The notes: a model not told the origin generated them from the sequence alone. DNA of 64,000 nt from Austropuccinia psidii (GCA_023105745.1 JALGQZ010000007.1:51751569-51815568), one strand, 5' to 3'; positions 1-14,156 are shown, counted from the stretch's first letter. Made by a program: numbers and translations.

Positions 1-815
1 ATGGATTGAGTTGAGCTTTGACACTTGACAAATGAATTAATGAACTGCCTCTAGAATCCCTTGAGAATGGTTGAACAGTATTGCCTTGGAGGAATACTGT
101 GAATGAAATTACCTAATGACGTCTTGATGGCGTGATTGGTCTTTGATGCTGAAACACTTGCTCTTGAGCCTTGATGAGTCCTCTGAATGATTGGGTGCCT
201 TGATGAAATGATGATATGTTGTAATATTGAAATGACCATTTGATATTTCCACCACTTAATTACTGTTGAAAAATGATGCATAATGATATATAACATCATT
301 TATGGCATATTGGTTCATTGGAGAGAAGATTATGTCCAAAGGTCTTGAGATGGAAAGACAGAGGGGAAAGGAGGGATGTGATGGCTCCAGAGCTTGGGAA
401 GGTGTTTCTGGGTCCTTTGGGGCTTTTGGCCACTTTTGATTTCTGAGCCAAAAACTGGCCCAAAGGGCGGGAAAGTGTCTTTTGGACACTTTGCATCAAA
501 ATGCACAAAATTGCACAAAAGGGCGCAAAATGCACATTATGAGCCCAAATGGCTAAAAAAGCCATTTGGGCCAGTTCCCCTGGTTTTGAGGGAAATGACC
601 AGAAATACCCAATTGGGCATAAATTGCCGCTATGGCTTCTGGATTGAGGTGAAGGGCCATGAAGGCCCCAAAAGACAAATGGCCATAAATGGTCCATAAG
701 ACGATGACATGGCCATATTGGCCACTGGTGATGGATATGGCCAATTGTCCATAAAAGACTGTGGATTGATATGCCATACGGAGATCCAAGGAGGTGAATT
801 GCCATGGTTGTGACA
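1..815 (-). mobile_element. F-family chromovirus LTR, cut by window edge
   Basis: Read on the minus strand this begins TGTCACAACCATGG at 815 and matches the F LTR that starts at 35152 on the plus strand for most of its length. Shared blocks include the runs of ATGGCC-like words, the GTGCA/TTTTG tandem words (here about 497-540) and the stretch around GGCTCAAGAGCAAGTG. The window edge removes the 3' end, so I cannot tell a solo LTR from a full element. Frames that cross it (for example on the minus strand at 296-871) are LTR DNA and not genes. Confidence 0.8.
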
Positions 816-1241
816 GTTGTAATCCTGTTATCAATCAATTTATATGCTTTAAATCCACAATTATCCGTCAAATTTCTCTACTATAATCATTCAATAAGCT
901 CTTTGGAGTGTTAGTGAGTGTTTTGTCTTAATTCTTAAAGGTTTTTCTCTAGTAATTGTTTTCTTCAAAAATTATATTTATAATTATTCTTGCAAAAGAT
1001 AATTCTATATTAAAATAATTTTATTATTTTAATAAGGAAGTTTTATTATTAAATACTTCTTGTAGAAAATTACTGCTTACTGTCATAATCACCAGTAGTG
1101 TATAACAAGTAAAAGAAATGATTAATTAATTACTTATTTAATTGTGGTTATAATAATTTTTATTATTATATTTCATCAGGGCAGTCATAGTGCTGTTAAT
1201 TAATAGTATTATTATCAACAGTTTCATAGACAAATATTACA
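816..1241 (+). mobile_element. B-family LTR, 3' fragment
   Basis: The reverse complement of this stretch follows the outer 440 bp or so of the B LTRs at 5568 and 24632, with many substitutions. It ends at 1241 in the family's TACA terminus. The side facing 815 stops where the F LTR begins, so the F LTR inserted into an older B LTR. Its divergence from the other B LTRs is clearly higher than theirs from each other, so it is an old copy. Confidence 0.75.
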
Positions 1242-4200
1242 ATGGAAATAAAAATCACAACTGACTTTTGGATTTATTTTTAGCTATAAAAATTCTACTT
1301 TCAAAATTTTTCCAAATGTTTATCCCTGAAATTTCCATTTTTCTCAGATATCTAGATTCATAACAGTTATAGTTGTGCTCAAATTCCTTTATCAATAGTT
1401 CAATATTATTGAAGCTACAAGCCATTAGATAAACCAAAATTTGATTTGAGCTATATGTCATTTAAACTTATCTATATGCTAATAATAAGAACCCAAACTT
1501 AAAGTGTCTGTAATATGATCTAAATATCTCAAGCTCACTAAAATATCTTTTTATATTGAAAATTTCATCTTTCTAAAGGATCCTTCTTTGATGAAATGTA
1601 GATACACCTCAAAAGTGGGATTTTAATTTAGAAACAGTCAATATTTTGAGCTTGTAACCCAAAATAGAAAAAGGGTAATACTTAGAAAGACATTTTAATA
1701 AGAATTTCTTCCACTTCTTCCCATATAGCTGTTAGGAATATACATCTAATTTTGAGATTAAATGTTTCCTATTATTAGAGATTAATCATTTCCGATTCAA
1801 ATTTGGATTATTTTCCAATAGGAGAAGTAATTTATTTCAATATATTTGAAAAGGATATATATATAATTAAGAGGAAAGGGGAATGAGGAAATTAGTTGCT
1901 AAAATCATAGAGTAGATGAGTTGTTTCAAAGTTCTCCTTTTTGATAAGCTCAAAATTATCTTTGGAATATAAAATTTAGATTCAAAATCCCCATTCATGG
2001 GGATGGATGATGGCTTTGAAAATCTTAAGGATATTGTGTAATTCATTTTCAATTTTGACAAAAAATATCGCAGATAAATACAAGCAAAATTTTACATTTT
2101 TTTCCTTCATACTAGCCATTATTTGAAAAATTTCATTAAATAAATAAAATAAGCTTTAAAAGGTTGAAAAACCTCTCATGAATTATTTTCAACATCTAAC
2201 ACTAGAAGACAAAAATAATTGTGTTTTCCAGTACTTCTATGGTATTGGATGGTGATTTCCTTGAGCTATGATATTCACAAAAAAACTTCTTCAAAGATCA
2301 AACTAATGAAATTTGTTGTCATATGTTAGAGAATTGATTTTTTTGTGCCAGATATTCAGACCTTTTTATATAACAGAAATTCAATGGGCTAATATCTTAT
2401 ATTTTCACAAGGGCAAAAAGAAAATAAATAGAAATAGAAGGTTTGGTTCTTATTTTTTTTCAAAGGCACAAAAGTAATGTATTATTCAATTTTTTTTAAT
2501 TGGGAAAATTAATCCTTTTATAATAATTGCATACATTAGATGCAGGTTTCAAAATCTTTCCTTTGTATTTCTCTATTATTAAAATACATTGTTTCTTTTT
2601 TGGCTATATCTCTGTTTTTATATTTAATATCCTTCATCATGAGTTTCGTAAAAATAAGAATCTAGTATCTCTTAATACTTGTCCATTGATATATGCACAT
2701 GAGTATTTCATTTTTTGCATTTCTAAATGTCTCCCTCTTCGTAATACAAAATTTCATATTGAATCATGATATATTCAAATAGTTTTGTTCCAAACAATGG
2801 GAATATTTTTCAAGAAATGGAACTGTTTTGTAAAACAATTTTTGAAATATTATTTTTCATAGATAAAATATGTGGTAGGTAATACCCTCTTCAAATAATT
2901 GGTGAGAATTTAAAAACATAAAAAAAGAGAATCATTATTCCCATTCTAATAAAACTTAATACTAAGTATTCCAATTAATGCTTTACGGTTATTTAATTAT
3001 TCTTCTTTATGATAAAGCTGTTCTATTGCGACTGGGGATTTTTCCTTTAAAATCTAATTAATTGAAACAGATCAAAATTTCAATTCAAATTTCTCCAAAG
3101 AAATTAAAAATCAATTTTTTACATTTTCAAAATATATTTTTAGGTCTTTAAGAGTACTCTAAGTCATTTTATTTTCCTTGAAATACTTCAAAATAGGGAG
3201 CTATAGCCTAGGAAATCTTGTTCATTTGAAAGTTATTTGAGTATTGAAGCTCAAAAAAAAGGCTTCAGTATTATAGCTATATTTCTAAAATGATAATTTT
3301 CAAATAGCTTGCAAATGATGAATATTAAGCTTTTACAAGGGTATTCATTTTATTCCTTTCTCAAGTTATTTTTATACAATAAATGGGATTAGAGATTTTC
3401 AAGTATGAGTAATCCAACAATAGTTAGAAATTCGTTTCTGATATATGGCCCAGAGATTTTAATTATATACTCCTTTAAATCCAACTAACCAATATAATAA
3501 TCAATCATAGAATAAAAATGTTTCATTTAATACTCTTCATCATTAGTCAGATTTGTATCTAAGAAATGGTGTATCCAAGAAGAATGAAGAATGAATTGAA
3601 AAATTAGAAAATTCATTTTCAAAGTTCCCAATAATATTGGGACTTTATGTACTACATCCTATCTCTATATTAAATGAGCTGTGAAAGAAGATATTTGATT
3701 CCCCTTGGAGCTATGTATATATTATCATAATTCCATGGAAAATTGGGCTTTTTATTCTATTTGCGTGTAATTGGTGGCTTTTAAGGATCTATATTATTCC
3801 CAAGTTCCCTTTTAGCTGAGATCCTTAATAGACCCCAGCTATTTCAGATTCTTTCACCATTTCTGAATCATTTAAAATTATTACCCATCCATTTGAATCA
3901 ACTTTTTCAAAGAATTAAGAATTTCTTCAGAATTCAGAAATTTCAAACTTTTAACAACATTCCATCCAATCTCGTATTTTGAATTTTTTTTGGAAAACCT
4001 GTTTTTTAATTCAGTTTTTAATTCAGAATACTTATAATTAACTTAGTATATCTTACTCCAAAAATTTCAAAATTTTGAATATTTCCTATTACAGTTAGTA
4101 TCACAGTGAGTATAATATCCTTTTGATTATTAAAAGCCATTATTAATTCAAGAGAATTTTATACCAATAGATTGGGTAGAGAACTAACTGATTCACTTAA

Positions 4201-5562
4201 ATTATAATCTCTCAGTGTTATACTTCTTTAATTTGAAGTTAGAATTAAGTAAAATATTAATTAAAATATCAATTTGGAAATTCATCGCCTCTTTGTCAAT
4301 ACTTCAATCGAAACATTAATAATTTGAGAAATACTTTTGTTGAAGGAATGTGGATTGCCAAAGATATTCTGATATTTTCTGTATTCTATGAGAACTTGGT
4401 TTTTCAAATGCTGTTTATATCTGTAGCACATCAAAAATGATTATGATCCTCCAATAGTTTAATCTAACTACTTGTAAAAAGGGGGTTCTGAAGATTTTGA
4501 ACTCTTTTTAAGGGCCTTTTTCCAATATGAAATTCCTTTCTTTATTAAATAAATAATACAAATCTCCAAGATTCATTTTTTTGAAAAGAAGAACAGTTTG
4601 AAACCAATTTCAATGATGAATAACTATCTAAGAATTAAGAAGGAGAATATAACGATCTCCTTGGTTAATAAAAGTATTTGATCAATTTCAGATATATAAG
4701 CTCAGGCAAAGACCATAATATGTCCATATTCTTCAGTAAAAAAATCCAAATTTTTATTGTCTTAAATAAGATGATATGTAAGCATAGTATATTGATGAGA
4801 AATATTTCCAAAAAACTAAGAGTTTCTCTTTAAAAATCAAAGCCCAAGAATGGAATTTATTTTTTCACATTTTGTTTCAATAAATAGAATTTAATCGCCC
4901 CTTGAAGAAAAGAATTAAATAATCAATATTTTGTGCTTTGATATCTCAAAAAGGTAAAAAATAGCTCTGATATATTGATCATTTTGAACCTTCTCACAAT
5001 ATCAAATCAATTTTATATTGATTTTTCTGTCCCCTTTTTGAATGAATCTTTAATTCAAAAGAATATTTCAAGGATTTATATCCGCAATTATGAAGATCTG
5101 TGGCTTTTCATAATAGTCTATTTTTGAAAAAATGAATCTTCATATATTAAATTGGATATAAAGTGTAAATATTTTCCAAATAACTGTTATTTTCTTTCTA
5201 CAGAAAGGTTATGGTGCTGGTATTAATTCTTAAAACTGTCATTTACCATGACAAAAATGGCTGACAGAAAGGTTTGCATTTGGAAATAAGCTTAAACCCA
5301 TCCTAGACTGAGTGTGGACCCTTTCTCTGAATGATGTTAGACTCAGACCTTAAACTTTTTTTGTTATTCCAAGTTATTCTAAGCCACTGGAATATTACAT
5401 AATTTCCAAGATTTTGTTTCCTTTTTTGATCGAATATAGTAGAAATAGAGAATATTGAATTAAAATCCTTTTCTTTTATATTTTAAGATTCGAAAGAGCT
5501 TTCTCTATGATAAAAAAAGAATTCACAAATATATTTTCAATTTTGACAGTTATATCCTTTTG
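1242..5562. other. AT-rich spacer without recognisable gene
   Basis: I see no coherent coding frame (nothing above about 80 codons), no RNA gene and no LTR signature. The sequence is AT-rich with short homopolymer runs and scattered words such as AAATTTC and TTCAAA. It may be very old transposon DNA. It supplies the left flank of element B. Confidence 0.6.
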
Positions 5563-5567
5563 ATGGC
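5563..5567. repeat. Target-site duplication ATGGC of element B (left copy)
   Basis: ATGGC lies directly before the TGTAAGATG end of the B LTR. The same five bases follow the other LTR at 26553-26557. A 5-bp duplication is normal for Ty3/gypsy integration and shows that 5568-26552 is one insertion. Confidence 0.9.
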
Positions 5568-7491
5568 TGTAAGATGTGACTATGAAACTGATGATAATAT
5601 TACTATTAATCAACAGTACTATGTCTGTTCTTATGAAATATAATAATAAAATATTATTATAACCACAATTAAATAATTCAAGAATTATTTCTTTCACGTG
5701 TTAAGCACTACTAGTGATTTTAACAGTGAGTAAGTAATTGTCTACTAGAATCAATTACAAGAAGAATTTAATAATAAAAACTTCTTTATTAAAATAATAA
5801 AATTATTTTAATATATAATTATCTTTTTCAAGAATAATTATAAAGATAATTCTTGAAGAAAACTAATTTTAGAGAAAAACTTTAAGAATTAAAGATAAAT
5901 CACTCACTAATATTCCAAAGAGCTTATTGAAAGATAAGATAGAGAGATTTGACATAGAATTGTGGATTTTAGAGGATCAAAATGAATTTATAAATGTATT
6001 ACAACAATATATAGTTGATTTCTATGATTTCACGTCTTTCTGATTGATTCTGAAAGAATAAAACACTTAAGAAAAGTTTTAACTAATACTTACTTGTTGG
6101 TAATATTGATATAAATGATTAATAAGATGATGATGCGGAAAAAACAGCAAGAAGAAGCTTCTTTTAAGTCAACAACAGCTCACAGAGGCGTGCCATGGAG
6201 CAAACTGAAAAAAACAGTGAGTGAGAAAACAATAAACCTTTTTGGATTAATGATTGCATCATCTGTTGTCACGTAAGATTATCATAATTACTTAATTGAA
6301 GCTTTTATGTGACCACCAACCCCAATATGGTTAAGAATAAAAGGAGTAACATCTGTAAATATTCTTTTATTCCAAAATAATCATTGATTTCTCAAAGTTA
6401 TCAATGATATTGCTAATTTCATCACAGGTTTTAATTACTGTGAATTTTTGAAGATTCAGTGTTTCATGTAGAATGGTCAAAAATGGACTGTAAGTAAACC
6501 TTTTAATTTTACTAGTAAAACTGTAATTCTTTTTGGCTGTACGATAGATAATACAGTTCTCCATTGGTCCTGAAAGTTTCAGGAGGATTCATTAAGAATT
6601 GTATTTTTAATGAATTTTTGAAGCTTTTACCTCATTTCTACGTAGAATTGCAAATATCAGTGTTTCACTGGTTACTATGAGGTAAATCAATGGATACAAG
6701 TCCAAAAAGGGTTTTAATTCCTCTTTTGGGGTTTATCCATGGAAAGTCATTAAGAATTGACGTGGTTACAGGAGTCTAAGTAGCTCTTTACCTCCTTGGC
6801 ACGTCAAAATAGCGGGTTATTTGCTATTTTCTTAAGATTTACAATAGTTGTGACATGGTAACCAAGTTCCCAAAGAGGTTTAGTTTACCAATTGGGTCAA
6901 GATCAGCCATGGAACCAAGCTTTGGAGCTATTCACGCCTCTGAGTCCTCAGAAGTTGGGTACCCTGGCTCTCTTTGATGTCTTTTGTCCCCCTTACTTAT
7001 TTTTTACGTCAAAATAGTAATTTAAGCTTAAAGTGAGATATCCACTATGGGTGTACCAAAGGTCCATGTAAGAATACCATGATATTAAGTGCTCAAAACA
7101 TGCATAACACTATTCTTAGTGTATATGTAACATGGGATTTCTCACTTTCCCATTATTTTAGCGTGAAATTAAGAAAAACAAAAATTTTCACGGATCTTTT
7201 ATGTGGTATTGATGATGTGGTATTGAAGTATTTTCCATTTTACCACCTCAAAGAGTTAATTTGAGCTTATTCACTCTATGGAGCTACCCTAGGTGAATTT
7301 TTGTGTAGAATCCAAATCTGGCCTTAAATCCATGGATTTACTTACTCAATAAAAAGTTATTCATCTTTTCTGAAATCAAAAATGATGAATTTTGAATATA
7401 TGCATGATTTATGAGTTATGTATAATTCAAAATTTCTTTTTAAGATAATTGTGGCCTATTTGGGTATGTAAAATATACCTCAAGGCTCACA
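5568..7491 (-). mobile_element. 3' LTR of element B
   Basis: It is 1924 bp, running TGTGAGCCTTGAGG (minus strand, from 7491) to CATCTTACA at 5568. It is highly similar to the 5' LTR at 24632-26552 and to the solo LTR at 43980-45879. It carries repeated ACGTCAAAATAG words (around 6803 and 7006), which resemble CRE/bZIP-type sites; that role is inference. A patch at about 6825-7050 differs from both other copies more than the rest does. Confidence 0.9.
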
Positions 7492-7503
7492 TTCCCTCCC
7501 ACC
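7492..7503 (-). other. Polypurine tract of element B
   Basis: On the minus strand GGTGGGAGGGAA sits immediately before the TGTGAGCC start of the 3' LTR. This is the expected place and composition for the plus-strand DNA primer of an LTR retrotransposon. Element C has the near-identical GGTGGTAGGGAA in the same place. Confidence 0.8.
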
Positions 7504-7632
7504 AAAAAAATAAAATTGTACCACAATTATATTAGTGATAAAAGAACAAGGCCCCAAAGGGGGTTAATGTCCACTGTCCAACCTCTTTACATTACTCAGA
7601 TCAAGTAATTTAAAGCACATTTATAGACATAT

Positions 7633-10600
7633 TCAGGCTTGTGGCCTTCTTTCATGTCTAAATCTTCTTAAGAGTTTATCTGAGTCAGGTATTTCTGATT
7701 CTGCCATCCATTCATCTTCATGTACTGCATTTCTATATCTGACAAGATATTCTCTTTGATTTTTACCCCTAAGTCTCCTTTCTTTAATGACTTTCTTTAT
7801 CTTTTTGTCTTCATTCTGTTCCACAGGTGGTACAGTTAAAGGAGTTGGGTTTCTTGAAGGAAACAATTCTTTGTCAGCTGGTTGATAAGGCTTTATCAAG
7901 CTGACTGGAAATGTGGGGTTCTTATTTTCCAATTCACCACTCAATTCCACTTGAACTGCATTGGCTCCATGTAAAGCAAAAATAACAAAAGCCCCTACAT
8001 AAGAATCTTTAAGTTTCTTTGGGCCTTTGATATTATTAAAATTCAAGGTTGAAACTAAAACTAAGTCCCCTACTTTGAAGTCTGGTACTTTATGACTCTT
8101 GTCCCACTTCTGCTTTGCATAATCAAAAGCATCATCCATACTTTGTTTTGCGTGGTGTTTTACTTTATCAAGCATGATCTTGAAGCTGGAAGCTGTAGGA
8201 TGAATGTCAATCAATTCTTTCCTCAGTGTGTCTGCTGGGAGTCTTGGATTCCATCCTTTTTCTAACATAGCAGGAGTTTGTCCTGTGGAAGAATGGACTG
8301 ATGTCTTGTATGCCAATTTTAGTGCAGGTATCAGAGTGCACCAGTCATGGGTAAAGCCATCTGAGTCTTTGAATTCTAATCCATAAGCACAAAATCTCCT
8401 GATCATGTCTTCTAAGGTCTGAATCATCCTCTCTGCTAGCCCATCTGTTTGAGGGTGATATGCTGTAGAGGATGATAACTTAGTCCCAAACAATCTATGA
8501 AGATTGGTCGAAAGTGCAGATGTGAACTTGGGATCTCTGTCACTTATGATATTCTTAAATAATCCTGTATGAGAAATAACTCTACTCCATAAAATAAGAG
8601 CTGTATCCATAGCAGTGTCATCTTTATGACATGGTAAGAATATGGGAGTCTTGCTATATCTGTCTACAATGACTAAACAAGCATTATAACTTCTGTCACC
8701 ACTTGGAGGAAGTGCTGTGACCCAATCCATGTGAGCAACTTCCCATGGGGATTTTGGTTCTTGAATATGGATCATAAGTCCAAATTTCTTGCCTGGACTC
8801 CTGTTTGCTTTTTGGCATCTGTCACAGGTATGGCAATATTCAATGGTTTCTTTTCTCCAAGATGGCCACCACGCACAGTTCTTCACTTTTTCAAGTGTTC
8901 TGTCTTCTGACAGGTGTCCAGAGTAGATACTATCATGACATTCATGAAGAATGGTATTGATAAGTAATCTACTGCACAATGTCATAACACAAGAATGTTT
9001 TGCTCTGTGGTAAATTATTCCATCAAACAAGTGAAATCTTCCTTCAGAATAGGAATTTTTCCAAACTTCATCAAGTGCATTAATTAAAGATGTATCTTTG
9101 CAGTCTTTATCTAATAAAGAAGTCAAGATATGGCAATTCTTGTCTTGTTTATAAGATTCTCTGACCTCCTCAAAGAATTCAGTTCCAATATCAGTTATGT
9201 TAATTCCTTCAATTGGAATCTGTGGTTCAGCTTCCAAAGGTACATAAGCTGGGTTATCAGGAGTGTTGGCTAAAGCCCATCTCCTCAGCCTATCAGCATT
9301 CTTGTGAATGTTTCCTGCTTTATGAACTATAGTCATGTTTCCTCTATATTCTTGAATAGCTATTTGCCATCTCAACATATGTCTGTTGGGAGTTTTCATG
9401 TTAAGAAGTGATTTTACGGCATTACAGTCAGTTATCACTTCAAAAACACTGCCATCAAGATAATAGTGTAATTTCTCAAGTGCCCATACCAAACATAAGC
9501 ACTCCATTTGGTTTGCACCATATCTGGCTTCTGTTGGTTTGATCTGCCTTGAGATATAACAAACTGGTCCTTCTGTAGGTTTGTCATCAATAATTTGGAC
9601 TTGATGTAGGGCTGCCCCTAATCCATCTCCACATGCATCAATGTACAACTTAAAAGGAATATTCCAGTCAGGCATGAGGAGTAAAGGTGCTTCTGTAAGG
9701 GCTCTCTTTATCTTCTCATAAGCCTTAATTCTTTCATGTGTCATCTCAAATACAGTCTGTTGATCACAGATTCTATAGAGTGATTTGGCTAGAATTGCAA
9801 AGTCTTTTAAATGTTGCCTATAGTAACTAGCAAATCCAAGAAAAGACATCATTTCTTTTTTATTCTGGGGTATTGGCTTAAGCAGTACTGCTGCCACTTT
9901 GTTTTTGTCAATACCCAAGCTTAAACCAGAAACAACATGTCCCAATGCTTTAAGTTCTTCAAAACCAAAGTTGCATTTCTTAAGTGAAATTTTCATATTC
10001 ACTTCTGAAACTTTGTGAAGTACTCTTGCAAGTCTTTCAAGGTGCAAAGACCATGAGTCAGAACATATGATAATATCATCAATATAAATGATAAGCCATC
10101 CCTCAGACAATTCTGTGGGGAAGATGGTATTCATCATTCTTTTATAATGAGATGGAGCATTTTTAATGCCAAATGGCATTCTAAGATACTCAAAAATACC
10201 ACAGTGAGTGATGATTCTAAGTAATTTCTTAGCTTTAGGTGTCAAAACATTTTGATGGAAGCCTTTCAATGCATCCATTGATGTTATATACTTGGCTTTG
10301 GATAATTGAGTCAAGGTTTCTTGGATTCTAGGGATTGGATACCTATCTGGAACTGTGTAGGTATTCAATGCTCTGAAATCTCCACCCATCCTTGACTTAT
10401 CATTATGCCAAGCAATGATAACAGGTGTTGTCACCTCAACTTCCTCATTATGGCCTACTTTCCTTAGTACACCAAGTTGAATTAACTCTTGGATATCTTT
10501 CTCCAAGGCTTCTCTAGCTCTGGGACTGGCTGGATAAGCTGGTCTTCTAAGTACTGGGGGATATGGTCTGTCAATATTAAGAGTAATATCAACTTCATGT

Positions 10601-12128
10601 CCTCTTATAGCACCTAATGGTTCATTGTCAGAGGCAAATGCAGTATTGTATGTGTATAACACGTCAATCAGTTCATTCCTCATTTTTGGTGACAAATATG
10701 GATTAATCTGTGCTTCAACAAGTTGATTAGACACAAATTCATCTTTATAAGTATCTCTGACAGAAGATACCACAGATATTTGTTTTGGCATATTGGAAAA
10801 AGCAAATTTTTGTCTTTTGATATACCCAATTGTGAAATATCTGTCTTTATGGTTAGTGATGTCAATACCATATATATTCAAGTAATCATTTCCAAGAATG
10901 ATGTGCTGAGATGTGCAATTATCCATTACAACAATTTCAGTTTTCATCCTTACACTTCCTGCTGGGTGTGGGAATACAAGATTAGTGTCTAATATACCCA
11001 AGGGGTACATATTGTTACTGGCACTACTAAATTGTACACCTTCTATTGGTAACAGATGGTTCTTCCATCCAGGAAGTATAATTTGGAGATAATCTTTGCC
11101 CACACAAGTGCAAAATGCCCCTGTATCCAAATTTACTTTGGCTTCAATATCACTCATCAAGACTGATGTGATACAGGATGCTCCAGCAGTATAACCCTTT
11201 CCTCTAGCAGGTTTTGTTTTACACATTCTGGCATCTTGGATATTGGTCAGGTTGCAGCAATCCTCACTGTACTGTGGCAAGTGGGTGTGGACTTCTGTGA
11301 CCTCAAAGAAAGCTGTGATGTTTTCAATGGGAAAGTCCTCTACTGGTGTATCCTCAGAGACTGCAGAATCTTGATCAGATTCTTCCTTCTCTTCAGTACA
11401 CTTAATCTCTTCAATGACTTGAACTTCATTGATTTTTGTCTTTTTTGTGCAAGTGTTGGCTAAATGTGAAGTGCTTCCACATTTATGACACTTTAAGACA
11501 GGTTTTTCTGGCCTCTTATCATCTCTGGGAATCTTAGAGGTCATCTTGGATTCTGTTGGGATTTTAGACCAAGTTTTACCAATTATTGTTCTGGTAATGA
11601 TATCTTCCATAGAATTAATGTAGTCTTCCGTTGAACAGGGTTCTACACATCTGCTTGTGATAGCATGTTCCAATTCTCCTCCACACTTTCTTAATATTTT
11701 CATATTAATCATAGTGTCAGACATATCTGGTTGTAAAGCAGATAATCTGTCTTTTTGCTTGAAGAACCAAGTAAGTGGTTTATCTTTCTCTGAGTTAAAG
11801 ATGGCATTCTCAAGAGCATTTTCTATTTTAAACCTCCAAGAATTATTGGCCCATTTTGTAATCATTTCAGATTACCACCAAGACCAATCATGTTTACCAT
11901 GATCAATCCTCATTTTGTAATACCATTTCCTTGCAGTTCTGGTAAACAAACAGTGTAATTTTCCCACTATTATTTAATCAGGTATGTTAAAGTCTTCTTG
12001 CAACATATCAATAGTTCTGATGAATTCAATATGGTCGTATTCTCCTTCACCAGAGAATGTTGGCCATTCTCCTATTTTGGGAATGTCTTTTGCAGAGTAG
12101 GCATTTCCTCCCAAGAATGGGGTGAGAC
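7633..12128 (-). pseudogene. Element B Gag C-terminus plus complete Pol
   Basis: The open frame 11865-7633 (1410 residues) encodes, in order: end of capsid-like Gag, CCHC zinc knuckle ([14 protein letters not shown], about residue 123), aspartic protease (DTGA, about 245), reverse transcriptase (YIDD, about 590), RNase H (YIDACGDG, about 740), HHCC integrase with D-D-E (MDW near 1043, SDRD near 1106, AERM near 1141), and a chromodomain-like tail with EYLVRYR and DEW. Upstream the capsid segment (EWPTFSGEGEYDH) continues in the same frame to 12128 but carries two TAA stops, at about 11990 and at 11874-11876. At 12128 element C interrupts the frame; the rest of Gag is at 22835-24049. RT, RNase H and integrase motifs all look intact, so the damage is in Gag. 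Confidence 0.9.
12124..12128. repeat. Target-site duplication GAGAC of element C (left copy)
   Basis: GAGAC precedes the C LTR at 12129 and recurs directly after the other C LTR at 22835-22839. The interrupted gag codons of element B continue in frame across the two sides once a single copy is counted. Confidence 0.93.
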
Positions 12129-14156
12129 TGTAAGGTTTGACCATGAAACAATAAGTAAAAATTACTAATTTATTACTTATTGTACTCTGAATGTCCTTAT
12201 AATTAAAATAAATAAGATTAAAATAATAATAATAATAAAGAAATATTATTATTATGGCGTAAATATATTATATTATTAAATAAATATAATAATATAAATT
12301 AATATTATATGAAATTATAATATTATAAATAATATATTAATATAAAATAATTAATATATTATAAAGCTCTTTGTTATTGTTACCAACAAATAATAAAGGC
12401 GTAAAAAACTGTTTTTTATAAATAAAAAACAATTAATAACAATAATATTACTAATATTAAAGTTATATATTAATATAAATACTATTTATATTAATTAAGA
12501 ATTATTAAGAGTAATAATAAGAGAGAAATTATTATAATAAGATGAAATAACCTACTTTTAACACTTAAAATAATAATTTTGAGATATTTTACGCCAAAAG
12601 AATATAATACAACCTTTTCAAATTGTATTTACAATAAAAAATAAAGAAAATTACTAAATTTCTTGATTTTATGTGGAAATGAGTTTATAGAGAGATTTAT
12701 GACAAAAACAATTAAAGAATTGATTTAATCACGTAAAAATAGTGATTAATATTAAGATGGTCTTTGGTCTTTAATAATATAAGAGTTTTATATATAAAGA
12801 ATCAAGAAAATTACCTTTTATTTAATTGATTTAATGTTTTTGATGCGTCTGAGGGGTAAATAGAGTAAAAAGAGCTCTATTTATAGTAAATACCTCCCTC
12901 CTAGAGTCCAACAGGCTTCTAGTAGACGTGTACTGATCATATCCACTGGAATTGATCAATATTTTAAGGTTTGAGGGTGATTACATCATGATCAAACCAT
13001 ATTACATCATTATTACACCATTATTTAGAGTTATCACTGTAACTCTAAGTTTGATGACATCATAGGCTTGGCAGAACCCCAAATTTCGTGGATTTTATTA
13101 GTTTTAATCATAAACTAATAGTATTCACCAATTTTATCACTCTTAAGACTGTTAAACTTAAATTAAGGTTACAGTATGTGATCATAGCTGCTCAAATTAA
13201 GCTCAAACTTTGATCCTCAATAACCTTTAAGATTTACACGCTACAGCAATTCAGAGAGTGAATTCTGATAGCCTGGCATAACCTTATTATGCTGCCAAGA
13301 GCTTTTCATTACATCATCAAAACTCTAATTTTGATGATTTTTCTTGTAACTCATCTTTTCTGTCGAAATTCAATATTTTAAACTTCAAACCTTGATTTCA
13401 GGGGGTTATACCCTGAATTTAATAATAAAAATTACATCATTCTTCACGAATGAACTAGGAGAATCCAACTGTGTACTTTTTTTTTAAGTTTGGAGCACTT
13501 TCACAACAAAGTGGTCAACAGCTCTGTTGATTTTTATCAATAATTCATCATAGGTTTTAACCTTGTTTATAATTTGTAAAATAAAGTTCATATCTGTGTT
13601 CTTACAGTAATTACGTGGTAACTTTTTTTTTGGTTCATCATTCTATCATGTATAGTTTAGAAGATATTAGCTATGATCCTTGAATATATGCATTGACCAA
13701 AAAAGTGCATATATTCAGGATAATTCCTTAAGTATTAAAATTGGAAATTAGCTTATTAATTGTTTTATGTGTGGATTTTTATGGGGAATCCACTGGTACA
13801 ATTTACTTCACATGTTGTTTCATTAGTGTTTGAGATAAATAAGGTTTTATGGTTTTTATAAGGTATTATACCTTATAATTCTATAAATATTGACTTTACA
13901 GATATACCATAAAAATGGTATACGTGAATTTTTCCATGGGGAATCCAATGGTATAATTTATTTTACATGTTGATTCATTGGTTTTTAAGTTAAACCAATT
14001 TTTGTACCAATTTATGGTATTTTTTGTATATTTAAGTAATTATTCTTAATGTGTAATTATTCTAAGTAATTTTAATATAATTATATTAAAGGTATAATTA
14101 TTCTGAGTCTTTTTTGTGACCTTATTGGGTATGTGGTCATATCTCAAAGGCTCACA
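12129..14156 (-). mobile_element. 3' LTR of element C
   Basis: It runs from TGTGAGCCTTTGAG (minus strand, from 14156) to AAACCTTACA at 12129. It has the same length as the 5' copy. The part near 12129 is extremely AT-rich with ATTATTAT-type words. The most GC-rich part (about 12830-13090) contains a run CCTCCTAGAGTCCAAC that is also found in the degraded C-type LTR around 45890. Confidence 0.95.

Noticed and set aside
296..871. A 191-codon minus-strand frame.
   Set aside because: It lies across the F LTR and into the B LTR fragment, has no domain, and the homologous stretch at 35152 does not keep the frame.
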